Shown piece after piece: positions 5,475 to 5,973 of a stretch of DNA of 5,973 bases. Position 1 is the first letter of the stretch; each line of letters opens with the position of its first letter. Under the pieces are notes generated by a model. That model had not been told where the DNA came from. It saw only the letters and a list, made by a program, of their open reading frames with translations, and ran no database searches. Source of the stretch: an uncultured Ruminococcus sp. (lineage in GTDB: Bacteria > Bacillota > Clostridia > Oscillospirales > Ruminococcaceae); NCBI GenBank assembly GCA_947176565.1, contig CAMWRC010000090.1:1-5973 (forward strand), given 5' to 3'. The translations under genes were made by a program, and so were the position numbers.

Positions 5475-5973
5475 TTAATAGAAATAGTTATGTACACCGT
5501 CCCCATAGAATCCGAAATATCCGTGGCTGAACGATGACGGGTCAGAGAAGTAAAGGTCAACAGCTGCCTTTACATCATCGGAAACATATGACGAATAAGT
5601 TCCGAGATAAACATAGCTTTCAGAACCAGTAAACTGATTGTACTGAACAAGAACATCAATAATAGAATTAGGATAAAGAGGACTGTATACGCGGTTCATT
5701 ATGACCTCGACAACCTTTGCCTTATCATAGGTACTAATCCAGTTGCTGCCTGCCTCATGAGCAACAGCGTTGCAGAGAATAACATATTCTGCATCTGTGA
5801 TATATGAATTTCCACTCGGAACAGTCGGAACAGTCGGACCATAATATGTTTCCTGAACTTCCGACACAGACACTTCTGTATAATCAGGTGATGGTGCGAC
5901 AACAACTTCCGGTTCTGGTTCAGGTACGTAAGATTCCTGATATACAGGCTCATATGACGAATCATAGCTGTAA
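5475..5973 (-). CDS. SleB-like cell-wall hydrolase, 5' end cut off by the window edge
   Basis: The frame stays open from the right edge to TAA at 5475-5477. About 165 codons are visible, so the start and any signal peptide lie beyond 5973. The first ~60 visible residues are a low-complexity linker rich in Pro, Glu, Ser, Tyr and Val (VPEPEPEVVVAPSPDY, later GPTVPTVPSG), typical of exported wall proteins. The C-terminal ~108 residues, from ITDAEY, match the SleB-type hydrolase fold (Hydrolase_2, PF07486). AVAHEAG carries the presumed catalytic Glu, followed by KVVEVIMNRV, a YNQFTGS motif and the terminal HGYFGFYGDGVHNYFY. The family comprises peptidoglycan hydrolases, with SleB itself a spore-cortex lytic transglycosylase. 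In non-spore contexts the role is probably wall remodelling outside the membrane. The GTG at 5873 is an internal codon and not the likely start, because the linker continues upstream of it. The terminator at 5382-5419 ends the transcript. Confidence 0.85.
   Translation of the reverse strand, partial: YSYDSSYEPVYQESYVPEPEPEVVVAPSPDYTEVSVSEVQETYYGPTVPTVPSGNSYITDAEYVILCNAVAHEAGSNWISTYDKAKVVEVIMNRVYSPLYPNSIIDVLVQYNQFTGSESYVYLGTYSSYVSDDVKAAVDLYFSDPSSFSHGYFGFYGDGVHNYFY

Noticed and set aside
5699..5965. Second minus-strand frame of 88 codons inside the hydrolase gene
   Set aside because: It overlaps the SleB-like frame, whose motifs are clear; the alternative frame shows no family pattern.
1..5973. 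CRISPR array, tRNA, rRNA, riboswitch or insertion sequence
   Set aside because: No regularly spaced repeats, clover-leaf-like gene, rRNA signature, recognisable aptamer core or transposase was seen on either strand.

Overview
The window looks like chromosomal DNA of a Bacillota (Firmicutes) bacterium, probably a clostridial or Ruminococcus-like gut anaerobe. The signs are strong AGGAGG-type ribosome binding sites, sigma-A promoters with 17-base spacers and extended -10 elements, a clostridial-style FtsH, and a SleB-type cell-wall hydrolase with a Pro/Glu-rich linker. The genus is an inference from protein style and was not tested by a search.

Layout. (1) Bases 1-844 are AT-rich and phage-like on the minus strand. 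They hold the N-terminal 205 residues of a tail-fibre-type protein that runs off the left edge. Just upstream of it lies a small gene with an excellent ribosome binding site, whose reading frame is interrupted by a -1 shift. Nothing phage-like lies upstream of this pair, so it looks like the edge of a prophage remnant or tail-fibre cassette. (2) Bases 943-2801 hold a plus-strand promoter, a leader hairpin and a cytosolic sensor protein (PAS-like, PAS-like, GGDEF, GAF-like). Its GGDEF signature has decayed to SGGGF, so it is probably a non-catalytic nucleotide-binding or signalling protein. (3) A strong hairpin at 2805-2837 separates it from a convergent minus-strand group. (4) On the minus strand, ftsH (3462-5282) is followed after 98 bases by a small multi-pass membrane protein of the COG2426 'small multidrug export' family (2845-3363). 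Each has its own promoter, and no clear terminator separates them. (5) Upstream of ftsH, a terminator hairpin at 5390-5419 closes a minus-strand gene for a SleB-like cell-wall hydrolase, whose N-terminus lies beyond the right edge.

How the genes relate. FtsH is a membrane-anchored quality-control protease, and the downstream membrane protein may be co-transcribed with it by read-through. The hydrolase and the GGDEF-family protein are separate transcription units. The window holds no CRISPR array, tRNA, rRNA, IS element or complete defence system. The least ordinary items are the degenerate GGDEF protein, the frame-interrupted small phage gene, and the inverted repeat around the -35 box between ftsH and the COG2426 gene.
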